Source: Chloroflexota bacterium (lineage in GTDB: Bacteria > Chloroflexota > Limnocylindria > P2-11E). From it: a stretch of DNA of 58,087 bases. Each line of letters opens with the position of its first letter. The first letter of the stretch is position 1. Location of the stretch: contig VBDU01000065.1 in NCBI GenBank assembly GCA_005883625.1, positions 1-58,087 on the forward strand, written 5' to 3'. The translations under genes were made by a program, and so were the position numbers. Below the pieces are notes generated by a model. It was not told where the DNA came from. It did not search any database and worked only from the letters and a program-made list of their open reading frames with translations. This document shows, piece after piece, positions 34,904 through 45,164 of the stretch.

Positions 34904-35621
34904 CACGTCGACCTCCTGGGCGTCGGTCGCGCTCTTCGACGGGCGCGACGTCCTCGCCGAGGAGACCTGGCAGGCGCAGCGCCGGCAGGGGGACGAGCTC
35001 TTCCCCGCGATCGAGCGGATCCTCGTCAACACGCGCACAGCGTTCTCGGCGGTCACGCGCGTCGCCGTCGCCACCGGGCCCGGCTCGTTCACGGGGCTGC
35101 GCGTCGCGATCGCGGCGGGCCAGGGGATCGCGCGCGGCAGCGGCGCCGCGCTCGTCGGCGTCTCCACCCTCGACGTGCTCGCGTATCCGCACGCGCTCTC
35201 GAAGCAGCGCACCTGCCCGCTCCTTCCCGCGGGGCGCGACATTTACTACGCGGCCTTCTACCAGGAGCGCAATCGCCGGTGGCTGCGCCGCTCGCCTCTC
35301 ATGGTCGCGACGCTTCCCGAGATCTGCCGGCAGATCGGCACGCACACGCTGTTCGTCGGCGAGATCGGCCCCGAGACCGAGTCGACGCTTCGCGACCTCC
35401 TCGGCCCGAAGGCCCTGTTCGCGCCTCCGGCATCGCGCATGCGACGTGCGGGGTATCTCGCCGAGCTCGGCTGGAAGGAGCTCGAGACCCGCACGCAGGT
35501 GAAGATGAGCGAGATCGAGCCGCTCTACGTCCGGCAGCCCTCGATTCGCGTCTCGTTCGACCAGACGTTCGCCGCGCCGCCCGCCGACGAGCGGGCGCTC
35601 GGCCTGCCCAAGAGGTCCTAG
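34887..35621 (+). CDS. tsaB: tRNA threonylcarbamoyladenosine biosynthesis protein TsaB
   Basis: TsaB is the ASKHA-fold partner that dimerises with TsaD. The 244-residue protein starts VLLALDTSTSWASVALFDG at GTG 34887 (the TTG at 34890 is an alternative) and contains ATGPGSFTGLRVAIAAGQGIA and GVSTLDVLA. It overlaps tsaE by 17 nt; rimI starts 2 nt later. This is the standard tsaE-tsaB-rimI-tsaD order. Confidence 0.94.
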   Translation: MLLALDTSTSWASVALFDGRDVLAEETWQAQRRQGDELFPAIERILVNTRTAFSAVTRVAVATGPGSFTGLRVAIAAGQGIARGSGAALVGVSTLDVLAYPHALSKQRTCPLLPAGRDIYYAAFYQERNRRWLRRSPLMVATLPEICRQIGTHTLFVGEIGPETESTLRDLLGPKALFAPPASRMRRAGYLAELGWKELETRTQVKMSEIEPLYVRQPSIRVSFDQTFAAPPADERALGLPKRS

Positions 35622-35623
35622 CC

Positions 35624-36142
35624 GTGGTCGCCACCTTCCCGGTCGTCATCGAGGAGATGCGCGTCGACGACATCGCCGCGGTCCAGGAGGTCGAGCGCGC
35701 CTCGTTCCCGGTGCCCTGGCCCGCGAACGCGTTCCGCCACGAGCTCACGCAGAACAAGAATGCGCGCTACATCGTCGCCCGCGAGGGCGACCGCATCGTC
35801 GGCTACGCCGGCCTGTGGCTCATGGTCGACGAGGCGCACATCACGACCTTCGCCGTGCTTCCGGAGCGGCGACGCCTCCGGATCGGCGAGCGGATGCTCG
35901 TCCGCATCTTCGAGGTCGCGCAGGCTCTCGACGCGGAATGGCTCACGCTCGAGGTCCGCGCGTCGAATCTCGCGGCGCAGAAGCTGTATGAGAAGTACGG
36001 CTTCCGCCGGGCGGGCGTGCGCCGCCGCTACTACTCCGACAACAACGAGGACGCGCTCATCATGTGGACCGAGCGGCTCCGCGAGCGCTCGGTGAGGGAC
36101 CGGGTGGCGAGGCTCCGGACCGCCCTGGACCGCGACGAGTAA
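35624..36142 (+). CDS. rimI: Ribosomal protein S18 N-alanine acetyltransferase RimI
   Basis: GNAT-fold acetyltransferase, 172 residues, with EVERASFPVPWPANAFRHEL, the acetyl-CoA loop RRLRIGERMLV, LEVRASNLAAQKLYEKYGF and GVRRRYY. GTG 35624 is used; the ATG twelve codons later would also leave the domain intact. RimI normally sits between tsaB and tsaD, as here. The S18 substrate is family knowledge and not tested by sequence. Confidence 0.9.
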   Translation: MVATFPVVIEEMRVDDIAAVQEVERASFPVPWPANAFRHELTQNKNARYIVAREGDRIVGYAGLWLMVDEAHITTFAVLPERRRLRIGERMLVRIFEVAQALDAEWLTLEVRASNLAAQKLYEKYGFRRAGVRRRYYSDNNEDALIMWTERLRERSVRDRVARLRTALDRDE

Positions 36143-36144
36143 GA

Positions 36145-37161
<1,017 letters not shown>

Positions 37162-37214
37162 ACGACGCGCCAGAATGTGGTCATAAAGGAGTCAGCTTTG
37201 AGGAGCAGTGGGCA

Positions 37215-37505
37215 GTGGCTGCGGTAGGCGTCCGGGAGCTCAAGGCAAAGGCGTCAGAGATCATCGAGCGCTCCTCGCGGGGCGAGCGCTTTCTCGTTAC
37301 TCGACGCAGTCGCCCGACCAGCGTTCTCCTTCCGATCGATGAGGACCTTGAGGACTTCATCCTGGCGAACGCCTCTGAGTTCGTTCGCATGAGCGAACGT
37401 GCACGACGCGAGTACCGCGCCGGGAAAACGCGACCGTGGCGCGAAGTGCGTCAGGAGCTCGTAGCCGAGGGGGAGCGTCATCCCGTGGCGCGTCGAGCTC
37501 GGTAG
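37215..37505 (+). CDS. Phd/YefM-type antitoxin without an adjacent toxin
   Basis: The 96-residue protein has the Phd/YefM N-terminal DNA-binding fold (GVRELKAKASEIIERSSRGERFLVTRRSRPTSVLLPID) and a charged C-terminal helix that would bind a toxin. GTG 37215 has the Shine-Dalgarno aggag 9 nt upstream. Only about 136 bp separate it from the SCP2-like gene and no PIN, RelE or Doc toxin is seen on either strand. It may be a solitary transcriptional regulator or the remnant of a toxin-antitoxin pair. Confidence 0.75.
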   Translation: MAAVGVRELKAKASEIIERSSRGERFLVTRRSRPTSVLLPIDEDLEDFILANASEFVRMSERARREYRAGKTRPWREVRQELVAEGERHPVARRAR

Positions 37506-37641
37506 CGACCCAGAGCGGGCTTTTCATCGCCTGCGCGGCGACGAGGTCAAAACGGATGAACCGGGCGATCGATCGAAGGGTCGTCGTCGTGCGGGCGATC
37601 GTCAATCGGAAGGACCTCGATCGCCGGTTGAACGCTCGCCG

Positions 37642-38064
37642 ATGACGAAGGAAGAGCTCGCCGCCGTCCTCGCCGAGGCCGAGGCACGCGCCAAGTCGGA
37701 CGGCTCGGGGAACGACGTGCCCGACCTCGTGCTGCGCATCCTCACCGTCGCGAGTGGCACGGACACCGTTCGCGCGGCGCTCAAGGACGTGAAGGCCGGC
37801 CGCGCGCTCCTCCGGTTCACCGACATCGACCGCGCGATCGAGTTCCAGGCCGGTGAGGGGAGGCTCCACGCGGAGGCGGCGGACATGAAAGGTCCAGGCC
37901 CGAAGGTCGACGCGACGAGCGAGACGTGGCTCGGCCTCCTCGGCGGAACGCTCAAGCCATGGCTCGCGTTCACGCGCGGCATGGTCGTCTGCCGCGCCGG
38001 CCTCACCGAGCTGCGCTGGATGCAGCAGGTCGCGGAACGCCTTCAGAAAGCCTACGCGGAGTAG
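37642..38064 (+). CDS. SCP2-like sterol/lipid-binding domain protein
   Basis: The 140-residue protein resembles bacterial SCP2 domains: a central strand-rich region (GRALLRFTDIDRAIEFQAGEGRLHAEA), then WLGLLGGTLKPWLAFTRGMVVCRAGLTELRWMQQV ending in a C-terminal helix. It would bind a hydrophobic ligand in the cytoplasm. Start ATG 37642. The resemblance is moderate and the ligand is unknown. Confidence 0.6.
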   Translation: MTKEELAAVLAEAEARAKSDGSGNDVPDLVLRILTVASGTDTVRAALKDVKAGRALLRFTDIDRAIEFQAGEGRLHAEAADMKGPGPKVDATSETWLGLLGGTLKPWLAFTRGMVVCRAGLTELRWMQQVAERLQKAYAE

Positions 38065-38089
38065 CGATCTCCGGACGACGGGCAAGGAC

Positions 38090-38095
38090 TAGAGT
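38090..38095 (+). promoter_or_regulatory. Putative -10 box for the HD-domain gene
   Basis: TAGAGT is 7 nt before the ATG at 38103, with no Shine-Dalgarno. It matches the leaderless pattern. Confidence 0.4.
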
Positions 38096-38102
38096 TTTCC
38101 CG

Positions 38103-38879
38103 ATGGCCGAAGCCGTCCCCTCACCGCGGACCGACGACACGAAGGCGCCGGACGAGCAGAAGAAGGTCCACCGCGCCGAGACGAAGACGAAGACGACCGT
38201 CGAGGCGAAGCGTCAGGGGCCCACGCTCGAGATCATCAAGGCCGACGAGCGCGTGCGGACCTACATCCGCTCCGCGAACCAGCAGACGGGCGCGATCGGC
38301 TACACCGAGCACGGCGAGCGGCACGCGAACACGTCGGCCGACGGCGCGCGCTTCATCCTGAAGTCCCTCGGCCACGAGGCGCGCCGCTGCGAGCTTGGCG
38401 CGATCGCCGCCTATCTCCACGACATCGGGAACGTCATCACGCGCGAGAAGCACGGCCAGACCGGGGCGCTCCTCTCGAAGGACATCCTCGACGCCCTCGG
38501 CTTCCCGACGGAGGAGGTCGCGATCGTGATGGGCGCGATCGCCAACCACGAGGAGTCCGAGGGCGGCCTGCCGGTGAGCGCGGTGTCGGCCGCGGTGATC
38601 ATCGCCGACAAGAGCGACGTGCACCGCAGCCGCGTCCGCAACCCCAAGACCACGGCCTTCGACATCCACGACCGCGTGAACTACGCGGCGACGGCCTCGG
38701 AGATCAAGGTGAGCCGCAAAGAGAAGCTCATCACGCTCGAGCTCACGGTCGACACCGAAGTCGCGCCGATCATGGAGTACTTCGAGATCTTCCTGCCGCG
38801 CATGATGCTGTCGCGACGCGCCGCAGAGTTCCTTCACTGCAGCTTCGCCCTCGTCATCAACAACACGCGGCTTCTGTAA
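38103..38879 (+). CDS. HD-domain phosphohydrolase-like protein
   Basis: The 258-residue protein has a charged, disordered N-terminal segment (about residues 1-45, rich in Lys/Glu/Thr) and an HD domain: TEHGERHANTSADGARFIL (first His), AYLHDIGNVITREKHGQTGALLS (HD dyad), AIANHEES and IIADKSDVHRSR. Predicted to be a metal-dependent phosphohydrolase; a nucleotide substrate is likely but unidentified. It is followed by a NUDIX gene with its own promoter-like TAGAAT. Confidence 0.85.
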   Translation: MAEAVPSPRTDDTKAPDEQKKVHRAETKTKTTVEAKRQGPTLEIIKADERVRTYIRSANQQTGAIGYTEHGERHANTSADGARFILKSLGHEARRCELGAIAAYLHDIGNVITREKHGQTGALLSKDILDALGFPTEEVAIVMGAIANHEESEGGLPVSAVSAAVIIADKSDVHRSRVRNPKTTAFDIHDRVNYAATASEIKVSRKEKLITLELTVDTEVAPIMEYFEIFLPRMMLSRRAAEFLHCSFALVINNTRLL

Positions 38880-38929
38880 GCACGCCCCCGCCTCCCTAGA
38901 ATCTTCCCGATACCCCGCCGGAGGCCCGA

Positions 38930-39382
38930 ATGCCCTCGATCCGTTCCCGGCGTCCATCCCGCGTGCGCACAGCGATCGCCGCCGGCGGCGTCGTGATGCG
39001 ACGCCGGAACGACGACTGGGAGGTCGTCCTCGCTGGCCGGCAGAGCGACGGCACCTGGGTCTTCCCCAAGGGGACGCCCGACAGAGGCGAGTCGATCGAA
39101 GAGACCGCCGAGCGCGAGGTGCGCGAGGAGACCGGCCTCGACGTGCGCATCCTCCGGCCTCTCGGCCAGACCGACTACTGGTTCGCCGCGCCCGGCGAGC
39201 GCGTCCACAAGTTCGTCCATTTCTTCCTCATGGAGCCCACGGGTGGCGACCTCTCGGCGCACGACCACGAATACGACGAGGTGCGCTGGGTCCCCCTGGC
39301 CGAGGCGCGCCGGATGCTCAGCTTCGACACGTACCGCGAGGTCCTGGACCGTGCGGTCGCCGCGGCGCGGGAGGCCGCGTGA
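38930..39382 (+). CDS. NUDIX hydrolase
   Basis: The 150-residue protein has the NUDIX box G-TPDRG-E-SIEETAEREVREETGLD at about residues 45-65, and a strand-rich core beginning TAIAAGGVVMRRRND. It hydrolyses nucleoside diphosphate derivatives; the substrate is unknown. ATG 38930 has a Shine-Dalgarno (ggagg, 38920-38924). Its stop overlaps the gcvT start (GTGA), so it may be co-translated with the glycine cleavage genes. Confidence 0.9.
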   Translation: MPSIRSRRPSRVRTAIAAGGVVMRRRNDDWEVVLAGRQSDGTWVFPKGTPDRGESIEETAEREVREETGLDVRILRPLGQTDYWFAAPGERVHKFVHFFLMEPTGGDLSAHDHEYDEVRWVPLAEARRMLSFDTYREVLDRAVAAAREAA

Positions 39383-40482
39383 CCGCGATGGCAGAGACCG
39401 CGCTACGGCGCACGCCGCTCTACGACGAGCATCGGCGCCTCGGTGCGAAGATGGTCCCCTTTGCGGGCTACGAGATGCCGATCCAGTACTCGGGGATCGT
39501 CGCCGAGCACCGCGCCGTTCGTTCGCGCGCCGGGCTCTTCGACCTGTCGCACATGGGGGAGTTCCACTTCCGCGGCCGGGGCGCGCAGGCTACCGTCGAT
39601 CGGCTGGTCTCGAGCGACGTCGCGGGCCTCGACGTGGGGCAGGCGCGCTACGGGCTTCTCTGCAACGAGCGCGGGACGATCGTGGACGACGTCATCGTGT
39701 ATCGCGTCGCTGTCGACGAGCTCATGATGGTGGTGAACGCCGCGAACATCGCGAAGGACCGGGCGCACGTTCTGGAGCTTCTCGGCGCGGACACCGCGTT
39801 CGAGGATCGTTCGACCGGGACCGCGCTCATCGCCATCCAGGGCCCGCGCGCGGCGCAGATCCTCGGCGCCGAGAGCGGCGCCGAGGTGACGAGGCTTCAC
39901 CCCTTCGGCGTCATCGGGGCACGCCTCGCTCGGACGAGCGCGGTCGTCGCGCGGACCGGCTACACGGGCGAGGATGGGTTCGAAGTCTTCGTCGCGAGCG
40001 AGGGTGCGGGCGCGGTCTGGTCGGCGCTCCGTGAAGCCGGCCGCGAGGCCGGCCTCCTGCCCATCGGCCTCGGTGCGCGCGACACCCTCCGTCTCGAGGC
40101 GCGCTACTCGCTCTACGGCAACGAGATCGACGAGAGCACCGACCCTATCGAGGCTGGGCTCGCCTGGACGTGCAAGCTCGACAAGGCGTTCATCGGCCGG
40201 GACGAGATCGCGAAGCGCAAAGCCGAAGGCGCTCGCCGCAGGATCGTCGGCCTCGTCATCGACGGCGGGGTGGCTCGGCACGGCCACGAGGTCGTGCACG
40301 AGAGCACGCCGATCGGGACGGTCACGAGCGGGACCTACGGCCCGACCGTCGACAAGAACATCGCCCTCGCGTACGTCCCGACGGAGATTTCGAAGGTCGG
40401 AACGCGCCTCGCGGTGCGCATCCGCGAACGCGACGTTCCGGCTACGGTAGTGAAGACACCTTTTTATCGGAGGCCCGAGTGA
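39379..40482 (+). CDS. gcvT: Glycine cleavage system T protein (aminomethyltransferase)
   Basis: Transfers the aminomethyl carbon from lipoyl-GcvH to tetrahydrofolate, releasing ammonia. The 367-residue protein has [71 protein letters not shown] and [20 protein letters not shown] 39379 overlaps the NUDIX stop; the ATG three codons later is the alternative. gcvH overlaps its stop (GTGA). Confidence 0.96.
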   Translation: MTAMAETALRRTPLYDEHRRLGAKMVPFAGYEMPIQYSGIVAEHRAVRSRAGLFDLSHMGEFHFRGRGAQATVDRLVSSDVAGLDVGQARYGLLCNERGTIVDDVIVYRVAVDELMMVVNAANIAKDRAHVLELLGADTAFEDRSTGTALIAIQGPRAAQILGAESGAEVTRLHPFGVIGARLARTSAVVARTGYTGEDGFEVFVASEGAGAVWSALREAGREAGLLPIGLGARDTLRLEARYSLYGNEIDESTDPIEAGLAWTCKLDKAFIGRDEIAKRKAEGARRRIVGLVIDGGVARHGHEVVHESTPIGTVTSGTYGPTVDKNIALAYVPTEISKVGTRLAVRIRERDVPATVVKTPFYRRPE

Positions 40483-40883
40483 GCGCCGTCCCCGACGACC
40501 TCAAGTATTCGAAGGAGCACGAGTGGGTCCGTGCCGACGGCGACGTCGCGACGATCGGGATCACACACTTCGCGCAAGAGCAGCTCGGGGACGTGGTGTT
40601 CGTCGAGCTTCCCGAGAAGGGCGCGACCGTGCGCCAGTTCTCGAGCCTTGGGGTGGTCGAGTCGGTGAAGGCCGCCTCGGACATCTACGCGCCGATCTCC
40701 GGCGAGGTCCTCGAGCGCAACGTGAAGGTCATCGAGAGTCCCGAGCTGGTGAACAGCGCGCCCTACGGTGACGGCTGGATGCTCAAGGTGCGCCTCGCGG
40801 ACAAGGGCGAGCTGACGAAGCTCCTCAACGCCGCCGATTATCGCTCGCACATCGGCGAGAGCGCCGGTATCGGAGGCGACTGA
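40479..40883 (+). CDS. gcvH: Glycine cleavage system H protein
   Basis: Lipoyl carrier that shuttles the aminomethyl group. The 134-residue protein has [41 protein letters not shown] and the lipoylation site [15 protein letters not shown] with Lys at residue 64. GTG 40479 overlaps the gcvT stop. gcvPA begins 9 nt downstream. Confidence 0.96.
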   Translation: MSAVPDDLKYSKEHEWVRADGDVATIGITHFAQEQLGDVVFVELPEKGATVRQFSSLGVVESVKAASDIYAPISGEVLERNVKVIESPELVNSAPYGDGWMLKVRLADKGELTKLLNAADYRSHIGESAGIGGD

Positions 40884-40892
40884 CCCGAGCGC

Positions 40893-42251
40893 GTGAACAG
40901 CAACCCGTACTCGCCGCACACGCCCGAGGACCGCGAGGCGATGCTCGCGCGGGTCGGCGTGCGCGACGTCGACGAGCTCCTTGGGGCGATCCCGAAGGAC
41001 GCACGCTATCCCAAGCTTGGCGTAGGGGCGGGGATGTCCGAGATCGAGGTGCAGGCGCATCTCGAGCGTCTGGCGGCGATGAACACGACCGCGGGATCGG
41101 GCCCGTTCTTCATCGGCGGCGCGATCCAGCGGCGCTACATTCCCGCGGCCGTCCCGGCCCTCGCTCTGCGCGGCGAATTTCTCACCGCCTACACGCCGTA
41201 TCAGCCCGAGGTGAGCCAGGGGACGCTCCAGGCGGTGTGGGAATACCAGTCGCTCATGGCCGAGCTGCTGGCGATGGACGTCGTGAACTCGTCGATGTAC
41301 GACGGAGCGTCGGCGACGGCGGAGGCCGCGCTCATGGCCGTGCGTCTCACCGGACGCACCAAGGTCGTCGTCGGCACGGAGGTCGACTTCACCTACCGGC
41401 GAACGCTTCGCACGTACGCGCGCGGGCCGGAGCTCGAGGTCGTCGAGACGCCGACCGCGCAGCTCGCGACGGCGGCGACCGGGTCGGCGTGCCTCGTCGT
41501 GCAGCACCCGGATGCCTTCGGGACGCTCGTCGACGTCAGGACGATCGCCGACGCGGCGCACGCGGCGGGCGCGCTCTGCGTGCAGGTGACGGAGCCGCAC
41601 GCCTGCGCCCTCCTCGAGCCGCCCGGCGCGCTCGGCGCCGACATCGCCGTGGGCGAGGGCCAGCCGCTCGGCATCGCCATGTCGTACGGCGGGCCACACC
41701 TCGGGATCTTCGCCTGCCGAGAGCCGCTCGTGCGGCAGATGCCCGGACGTATCGCCGGCCAGACCGTGGATGCGAACGGCACCCGCGGCTTCGTGAACAC
41801 GCTGCAGACGCGCGAGCAGCACATCCGTCGCGAGAAGGCGACGAGCAACATCTGCACGAATGAGGCGCTTGCCGCGATCACCGCGGCCGTGTACCTGTCG
41901 CTCCTCGGGCCCGAGGGACTCCGGGCGGCCGCGCGCGCCGGCGTGACGCGTGCGCACGCGCTCGCGAAGCGCCTCGCCGCGATCCCGGGGCACGCGATCG
42001 CGAACAACGGTCCGTTCTTCGACCGCTTCACGCTCAGCAGCGAGACGGGCGGGTGGGAGCTGCGCAGCGCGCTCCTCGCGCGCGGGATCCAGGTCGAGGC
42101 GACCGCGTCGCACTATGTGGACGGCCGGCGGCGCGGTCGTGACGACGTCATCGTGCAGTGCACCGAGCTGACGACGGAGGCGGACGAGGACGCGCTCGTC
42201 GACGCGATCGCCAAGCCGTCGCGCGCTGGCGAGGCGGTGGCGGCGCGATGA
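40893..42251 (+). CDS. gcvPA: Glycine dehydrogenase (decarboxylating) subunit 1
   Basis: The 452-residue alpha-subunit of the PLP-dependent P protein, in the two-subunit form. It has YTPYQPEVSQGTLQAVWEYQSLMAELLAMDVVNSSMYDGASATAEAALM and GLVN-like GFVNTLQTREQHIRREKATSNICTNEAL. GTG 40893 is 9 nt after gcvH; its stop overlaps gcvPB (ATGA). It appears intact although its partner gene is damaged. Confidence 0.95.
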   Translation: MNSNPYSPHTPEDREAMLARVGVRDVDELLGAIPKDARYPKLGVGAGMSEIEVQAHLERLAAMNTTAGSGPFFIGGAIQRRYIPAAVPALALRGEFLTAYTPYQPEVSQGTLQAVWEYQSLMAELLAMDVVNSSMYDGASATAEAALMAVRLTGRTKVVVGTEVDFTYRRTLRTYARGPELEVVETPTAQLATAATGSACLVVQHPDAFGTLVDVRTIADAAHAAGALCVQVTEPHACALLEPPGALGADIAVGEGQPLGIAMSYGGPHLGIFACREPLVRQMPGRIAGQTVDANGTRGFVNTLQTREQHIRREKATSNICTNEALAAITAAVYLSLLGPEGLRAAARAGVTRAHALAKRLAAIPGHAIANNGPFFDRFTLSSETGGWELRSALLARGIQVEATASHYVDGRRRGRDDVIVQCTELTTEADEDALVDAIAKPSRAGEAVAAR

Positions 42252-43664
42252 CGGTCCGCACGCAGGCCGTCCCGGACCTCGGCGCGAAGACGCCGCTGCC
42301 CGCCCTCGAGCCCTTGCTCTTCGAGCTCGCCCGGCCCGGCCGCCACGGCCGGCACGTGCGCTCGTCCGAGACGGCCGACATCCCGGCGGCTTTCCGACGG
42401 ACGACGCCGCTTGGGCTGCCGGAGCTCACCGAGCCGCAGGAACGATCGCGTCGCCGGGCTCTTCGCGGATATCCACCCACGTCAGTCGTACCGCACGACG
42501 CAGGGCGTGCTCGCGCTCGCGTACGAGCTCGAGCAGCTCCTCGCGAAGATCAGCGGCATGGACTTCGTCAGCCTGCAGCCGCAGGCGGGCGCGCAATCCG
42601 AGCTCACCGCGCTCCTCGTGTTCAAGGCGTACCACGCGAAACGCGGCGAGGCCGGACAGCGGCGTCGCATCATCGTCCCGGACTCGGCGCACGGCACGAA
42701 CCCGGCATCGGCCGCGATGTGCGGGTACCAGGTCACCACGGTGAATAGCGACGCACGCGGGATCGTCGACCTCGACGCGCTTAAGGCGGCGCTCGGACCG
42801 GACGTCGCAGGCTTCATGCTCACGAACCCGAACACCATCGGCCTCTTCGAAGAGCGCGTGCGCGAGGTCTGCGCCGCGGTACACGACGTCGGCGGGCTCG
42901 TGTACGGCGACGGCGCGAACATGAACGCGCTCCTCGGGATCGCGCGCCCCGGCGATCTCGGCTTCGACTGCGTGCACATCAACGTCCACAAGACGTTCTC
43001 GACGCCCCATGGCGCGGGCGGTCCCGGGGCGGGCCCGCTCTGCGTCAAGGCGTCCCTCCGGCCGTTCCTGCCGAAGCCGTGGATCGTCCGCGAGGCCGAT
43101 GGCTCCTACCACTACGACACCGCGCGGGAGGACCGCGAGCCCGACGCCGTCGGCGAGTCGATCGGCACGATCAAGCAGCGCCTCGGGAACTTCGGCGTCC
43201 TCGTGCGCGCTTACACCTACATGCGCACCCTCGGCGAAGAGGGTCTCGTGGAGACGGCCCGCGACGCGATCCTCGCGGCCAACTACCTCCTCGCGCTCCT
43301 GCGCGAGGCCTACGACGTCGCGTACGACCGCTCGTGCATGCACGAGTTCGTGCTCAGCGCGCGGCGGCAGAAGCAGCAGGGGGTGTCCGCGCTCGACGTC
43401 GCGAAGGCGCTCATCGACGAAGGCTTCCACCCGCCGACGGTGTACTTCCCGCTCATCGTGCCGGAAGCGCTGATGATCGAGCCGACCGAGACCGAGACGA
43501 AGGAGACGCTCGACGCGTTCGCCGCCGCGATGCTGCGGATCGCCGAACGCGCGCGGACCGATCCGGCATCCGTGCACGACGCACCGACGAAGGCGCCGCT
43601 GCGGCGTCTGGACGAGGTGGCCGCGGCGCGCAAGCCCGTGCTCCGGTGGAAGCGACCCAGCTGA
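42248..43664 (+). pseudogene. gcvPB: Glycine dehydrogenase (decarboxylating) subunit 2, with internal deletion and frameshift
   Basis: The PLP-binding beta-subunit of the P protein. ATG 42248 opens the normal N-terminus (about 63 codons, ending LPELTEPQ near 42439). Recognisable sequence then resumes one frame over at about 42438 (NDRVAGLFADIHPRQSY...) and continues to the end with the PLP Lys motif HINVHKTFSTPHGAGGPG. What is missing between is the highly conserved segment with the HYTRLSQ and LGSCTMKYNP motifs (about 33 residues, about 100 bp). As given, no single frame encodes a full enzyme. Either a true inactivating deletion or an assembly collapse. Confidence 0.85.
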
Positions 43665-43684
43665 CGACGCGCACCCGCGTCGCC

Positions 43685-44491
43685 ATGGTGTGGCCGGAGC
43701 TGGCCACCGTCGCGTCTGGGGTCGTCGACGTGCGTGCCGAGGCGGACGACGCGGCCGAGCTCGTCGATCAGGCGCATTTCGGCGAGCAGCTGCGGGTGCT
43801 CGGCGAACGGGGCGAATGGCTCTACGTCCAGGGCGAGGACGACTACTTCGGCTGGATCCGCTCGGACACTCTGTCCGTGGAGAGCGACCCGCATCCGGAC
43901 CCGCTGTGGATCGTCGCCACGACCCTGGCGCCGGTGCGAGCGGACGCGGCGGCCGACGCGGAGATCATCGGCGAGATCCCCGCGGGTGCACGCCTTTCGG
44001 AGCTCGCGTCGGGGGACGCCGGCGACTGGCTCGTCCTGAGCTGGCGTCGCGGGAAGGGCTTCCGCCGCGGCTACGTGGCCGCTGCGGACACCGCACCTCT
44101 CGACGATCTGCCGCGGCGGCCGCCGACGCCCGCCGATCTCCTCGCTACCGCGCAGGCCTTCATCGGTTCACGGTACGTTTGGGGCGGTACCACAGAGCGC
44201 GGTCTGGACTGTTCCGGCTTCGTTCAGCAGGTGTACCGTTTGAACGGTGTTGGGCTGCCGCGGGATGCGGACCAGCAGGCCGTGTTCGGCCGGCCGGTCG
44301 AGCGGGCGAGCCCCGGCGACCTCTTCTTCTTCGGGGCCGAAAGGGTGACGCACGTTGCCCTCGCCACCTCGGAGAGCGAATTCCTACACGCCCCGCAGTC
44401 CGGCGCGGTCGTCGAGAGAGGGAAGTTGGGCCCCGAACGCCGTCTCCGGACGATCCGCCGCTATCTTCCCGAGAACGTACGTGAAACCTAA
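43685..44491 (+). CDS. SH3-domain NlpC/P60 peptidoglycan endopeptidase
   Basis: Cell-wall hydrolase of the gamma-D-glutamyl-diaminopimelate type. Two SH3b-like domains (about residues 8-65 and 72-140) precede an NlpC/P60 domain with the Cys nucleophile in GLDCSGFVQQVYRLNG, then GDLFFFG and the His in VTHVALATSESEFLHA. No signal peptide is evident, so it may act on recycled muropeptides in the cytoplasm (YkfC-like). ATG 43685 (268 aa) is chosen; GTG 43646 would overlap gcvPB by 19 nt. The sigma-factor gene overlaps its end. Confidence 0.9.
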   Translation: MVWPELATVASGVVDVRAEADDAAELVDQAHFGEQLRVLGERGEWLYVQGEDDYFGWIRSDTLSVESDPHPDPLWIVATTLAPVRADAAADAEIIGEIPAGARLSELASGDAGDWLVLSWRRGKGFRRGYVAAADTAPLDDLPRRPPTPADLLATAQAFIGSRYVWGGTTERGLDCSGFVQQVYRLNGVGLPRDADQQAVFGRPVERASPGDLFFFGAERVTHVALATSESEFLHAPQSGAVVERGKLGPERRLRTIRRYLPENVRET

Positions 44492-45164
44492 GAAAGCACA
44501 AACGCGAGCCGGCGAAGCCGACGAAGCGCGGTCCGATCGCGAGCTCGTCTACGCGGCGCGGGACGGGGACACGCGCGCCTTCGACGCGCTCTTCTACCGG
44601 CACCGCGACGGCATCTTCCGGCTCGGACTGGCGATCACAAAGGACCCCTCGGCCGCCGACGAGATCGTCGTCGACACGTTCGCGCGCGCGCACCGGGCGC
44701 TCGCACGGCTCGAGCCCGACGACTCGCTCCGGCCGTGGCTGTATCGGGTCGCTGTCAATCTTTCGTACAACCGCCGGCCTCGAAAGGGCGTCGTGCTTTC
44801 ACCTCTCGAGGACGCGGTCGACGAGAAGGTCACGAGCGATGAGGGCTCGCCGGCGAACCTCGCGGAGCTCGCCGAGCTGCGGCGCGTCGTGCTCGCAGCC
44901 GTCGACCTCCTCGGCCCCAAGCACCGCCTCGTCGTCGTGCTCCATTACCTGAACGGTCTCAACCTCGCCGAGATCGCGCAGGTCGTCGACTGCCCGATCG
45001 GGACCGTCAAGTCCCGCCTCCACTACGCCCTGCGGCGCCTGCGAACGCATCTTTCCGCACATCCGGAGCTCGGCCTCGAACCGCGCGCCGCCTTCATGGC
45101 TAGTCCAGGTAGACAGCGGACAGCTCCGCTTATCGTGGAGCCCGTGAGGTTGGATCGTCGATGA
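44481..45164 (+). CDS. ECF-type RNA polymerase sigma factor
   Basis: This 227-residue sigma-70-family factor has region 2 (AFDALFYRHRDGIFRLGLAITKDPSAADEIVVDTFARAHRAL, WLYRVAVNLSYNRRPR) and region 4 (LVVVLHYLNGLNLAEIAQVVDCPIGTVKSRLHYALRRLR) separated by an acidic linker. GTG 44481 lies inside the end of the NlpC gene. The anti-sigma overlaps its stop (ATGA). Its regulon probably includes envelope functions, judged only from neighbours. Confidence 0.93.
   Translation: MKPKKAQTRAGEADEARSDRELVYAARDGDTRAFDALFYRHRDGIFRLGLAITKDPSAADEIVVDTFARAHRALARLEPDDSLRPWLYRVAVNLSYNRRPRKGVVLSPLEDAVDEKVTSDEGSPANLAELAELRRVVLAAVDLLGPKHRLVVVLHYLNGLNLAEIAQVVDCPIGTVKSRLHYALRRLRTHLSAHPELGLEPRAAFMASPGRQRTAPLIVEPVRLDRR

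Noticed and set aside
37436..37645. 69-codon ORF after the Phd antitoxin as a possible toxin
   Set aside because: No toxin motif and it overlaps the antitoxin and the SCP2-like gene in other frames.
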